From CALMKX01 sp044869955 (lineage in GTDB: Bacteria > Acidobacteriota > Thermoanaerobaculia > Multivoradales > SZUA-115), in contig JBIOYC010000358.1 in assembly GCA_044869955.1 (NCBI GenBank), positions 1 to 33,108 of the forward strand: a stretch of DNA of 33,108 nt, in the 5' to 3' direction. This document shows positions 32,401 through 33,108 of the stretch, piece after piece (position 1 is the first letter of the stretch; the number at the start of each line of letters is the position of its first letter). The notes beneath the pieces are model-generated. The model ran no database searches. It was not told where the DNA came from and was given only the letters and a program-made list of their open reading frames with translations. The translations under genes and the position numbers were made by a program.

Positions 32401-32757
32401 CTTGGGATCCACCACCACCGTGCCGGTCGAGTAGGAGCCCTGGTCGTCGAACACCGGCGTCCAGGTGGTGCCGGCGTTCGAGGTCTTCCAGACGCCGCCG
32501 GAGGCGACCGCGAGGTAGTACGTCTTGGGCTGGGTCGGGTCGACGGCGATGTCGACGATCCGCCCTGAGGTCACCGCCGGCCCGATGCCGCGGAAGGTGA
32601 GACCCGCCAGGTTGCCGCTGTTGAGCCGAGGCTTCTCCTCTTCCTTCTTGACTTCGGCCCCCTTGGCCGCGGCCTTGTCCCCCTTGGCAGCCAGAGCCGT
32701 CGGGCCGGTCGCCGCGAGCAGACAGAGCACGAGCAGGCTTACGATCCGCTTCTCCAT
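29431..32757 (-). CDS. Large exported BNR/sortilin (VPS10)-type beta-propeller protein
   Basis: A 1108-aa protein with a signal peptide (VSLLVLCLLAATGPTALAA) and GGAGGA before ATG 32757. At least ten Asp-box repeats of the S/T-x-D-x-G-x-T-W type run through residues about 95-740 (for example SGDGGRSW, TTDGGKTW, STDGGATW, SEDGGASW, TVDGGKKW), making one or two propellers. A FlgD-like Ig segment follows near 870-900 (MDEDGQVVRRFNAS), then a helical C-terminus. Such proteins are abundant in Acidobacteriota and Bacteroidota and are annotated as glycosyl hydrolases by analogy with xyloglucanase or sialidase propellers. Their real activity is unknown, and I see no certain catalytic pair. It ends 89 bases before the mazE-like gene and has a hairpin after it. 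Confidence 0.9.
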   Translation of the reverse strand: MEKRIVSLLVLCLLAATGPTALAAKGDKAAAKGAEVKKEEEKPRLNSGNLAGLTFRGIGPAVTSGRIVDIAVDPTQPKTYYLAVASGGVWKTSNAGTTWTPVFDDQGSYSTGTVVVDPKNPLVVWVGSGENNSQRSVGYGDGVYRSGDGGRSWENVGLKESEHIGKIVIDPRDSNVVWVAAQGPLWRPGGDRGLYKTTDGGKTWKKVLEISENTGVSDLALDPRDPDTVYAVAYQRRRHVWTLINGGPESAIHKSTDGGATWRKLKAGLPTVDMGRIGIAISPINPDLIYATVEALGDAGGFFRSANRGESWEKQKGNLNTSSGQYYQELFPDPNVLDRVYAVDVFLMVTDDGGRSFRRAGETFKHVDNHAVWIDPEDSDHLLVGCDGGLYETWDRAKTWEFKPNLPITQFYRVSTDNALPFYGVYGGTQDNFSLGGPSRTISASGIVNSDWYVTLGGDGFETQVDPTDSNVVYAQLQHGNLVRFDKKSGEAIDIQPQPTAPGESLRWNWDSPLLISPHSHTRLYFGAQKLFRSDDRGNTWRAISGDLTRQIDRNQLEVMGKVWSVDTVAKNASTSLYGNIVSFSESPKAEGLLYAGTDDGLVQVSEDGGASWRKIETFPGVPERTYVTDLEASVHDADTVYATFGNHKMGDFKPYVLKSADRGRTWSSITGDLPERGNLWTLGEDHVDRDLLFVGTELGLFVTVDGGKKWLQMKGGLPTIAIRDIEIQRRENDLVLASFGRGFFILDDYSPLRQIDEAAFGQDVILFPAKNAWMYHESTPLGLPKAGFLGHSYFTAPNPPVGATLTYYLKESIQTRKEKRQEAEKKTQEAGGKVSYPTWDELRAEDREEAPTLVVTIMDEDGQVVRRFNASAKAGVTRVTWDLRYPPADPTSLEPFPADNPFASAPTGPLAAPGRYTASLAKRVEGKLEPIGTPQSFEAVPLANASLPAADRAVLLAFQRQTARLQRAVMGTLEAMDEADKRLDHLKQALVDTPAAPAALGDRARELGKRLYDLRTKMLGDRSLARRHEPTPPAIADRVGQIIYGHWSSTSAPTNTHRQLYDLAAAEFTPVLAEVRQLITVDLTQLENEAEAAGAPWTPGRVPTWQK

Positions 32758-32925
32758 CGATTCCTCCGGTTAAAGACAGGGCGGGCTCCGCCCCCCTGGG
32801 TTGATTCTTGCGCCCGCTATTGTACGGAGCCCAGGTCGAGAGGTTCCGTCCGGTTGTCACACCTCTGTCGGCACGCCGCACTCTAGGGGTAGAGGAGCGG
32901 TTACCGAAAATCGAAAACTATTTCC

Positions 32926-32964
32926 GGATCCGATAGCTGGCGAAAATGCTATTCGCCGGGGTCC
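32926..32964 (+). promoter_or_regulatory. Structured leader upstream of the exported protein at 32997
   Basis: GGATCC (32926-32931) pairs with GGGTCC (32959-32964, one G-U), and GGCGAA (32939-32944) pairs with TTCGCC (32952-32957) around a 7-base loop. This gives a two-stem structure with a 7-base bulge on one side. ATAGC (32933-32937) could pair instead with GCTAT (32948-32952). The hexamer CGAAAA occurs three times between 32905 and 32946. The stretch is less GC-rich than its surroundings and ends 21 bases before an AGGAGG site. It may be a regulatory 5' leader. I matched it to no known riboswitch. Confidence 0.4.
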
Positions 32965-32996
32965 GCTGAATGCAGTGCAGCACCTAGGAGGCAGGG

Positions 32997-33108
32997 ATGA
33001 CTCGTAAGCTCGCTCGTAAGGGAACTGGTGGTCTAATCCTGGCAGCGCTGTTGCTGTCCCCCATGGCGCCGGTTGGGAGCTCCGCGATCGCTTCCGCCGA
33101 CTCCGGGG
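32997..33108 (+). CDS. Exported protein, N-terminal part (runs off the right edge)
   Basis: ATG 32997 follows AGGAGG (32986-32991) with a 5-base spacer, a strong ribosome-binding site. The 37 visible residues read MTRKLARKGTGGLILAALL, then LSPMAPVGSSAIASADSG: a basic n-region, a hydrophobic core and a small-residue cleavage zone near residues 30-35, that is, a Sec signal peptide. Nothing of the mature protein is in the window. It is divergent from the BNR/sortilin gene, with a 239-base spacer. No function can be given. Confidence 0.72.
   Translation, partial: MTRKLARKGTGGLILAALLLSPMAPVGSSAIASADSG

Noticed and set aside
30382..32568. 728-codon open frame on the plus strand
   Set aside because: It is antisense to the Asp-box repeats of the BNR/sortilin protein, and its apparent repeats are just the complement of those.
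32880..32996. Cyclic-di-GMP or other known riboswitch
   Set aside because: I looked for the conserved cores I know, such as the GEMM tetraloop and receptor, and did not see them. It is kept only as an unassigned structured leader.
1..33108. Selenoprotein gene with in-frame TGA, suggested by selA
   Set aside because: No gene in the window ends prematurely at a TGA with family sequence continuing after it. The one split gene (12775-13286) is a frameshift, not a TGA.

Overview
The window is GC-rich throughout, densely coded on both strands, and uses GTG and TTG starts. Its content points to a free-living Gram-negative heterotroph. It has an Oar-like TonB-dependent outer-membrane receptor with a carboxypeptidase-regulatory N-terminus, a sulfatase-like lipoprotein with a TPR tail, a very large BNR/sortilin-type secreted protein, several exported peptidases, a DUF4388 protein and many small toxin-antitoxin genes. 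This mix is typical of Acidobacteriota, especially Thermoanaerobaculia- or Holophagae-like lineages. That placement is inferred from gene content, since no rRNA or marker phylogeny is available here. No rRNA, tRNA, CRISPR array or transposase was seen.

Layout. 1-2901: 5' end of selA (leftward), then rightward genes for a 2H phosphoesterase, rsgA and truA. 2898-8024: leftward pair of a sulfatase/TPR lipoprotein followed by a TonB-dependent receptor, closed by a strong intrinsic terminator that lies inside the end of truA. 8249-10842: leftward run of Uma2 nuclease, a small unknown, a CPBP membrane protease, an RsbW-like ATPase and an RsbV-like STAS protein. 11079-13527: accessory patch with a PIN gene overlapping an unknown 252-aa gene, a probable restriction-methylase remnant, and a PIN/antitoxin pair whose toxin is broken by a one-base frameshift. 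13662-17587: rightward, closely packed gcdH, glpX, dcd and a DUF4388 gene. 17594-24690: mpg, a YHS protein, and a cluster of exported or degradative hydrolases (S10 and S9 peptidases, S1/P1 nuclease, M29 aminopeptidase). 24691-27278: repeat-rich spacer, vapBC, a two-gene GIY-YIG/cysteine-motif cassette, and a second copy of a dispersed repeat. 27279-29341: leftward mazEF, DinB-like and a DksA-finger/SpoIIE phosphatase. 29431-32757: the BNR/sortilin protein. 32997-33108: start of an exported protein behind a structured leader.

How the genes may work together. The exported peptidases, nuclease, TonB receptor and sulfatase-like lipoprotein fit a life spent scavenging polymers. The STAS protein and anti-sigma-type ATPase form two parts of a partner-switching circuit. 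The zinc-finger/SpoIIE phosphatase, about 18 kb away, is a candidate third part. The accessory patches hold at least three recognisable toxin-antitoxin pairs, one of them decaying, and two cassettes that do not match a system I can name.
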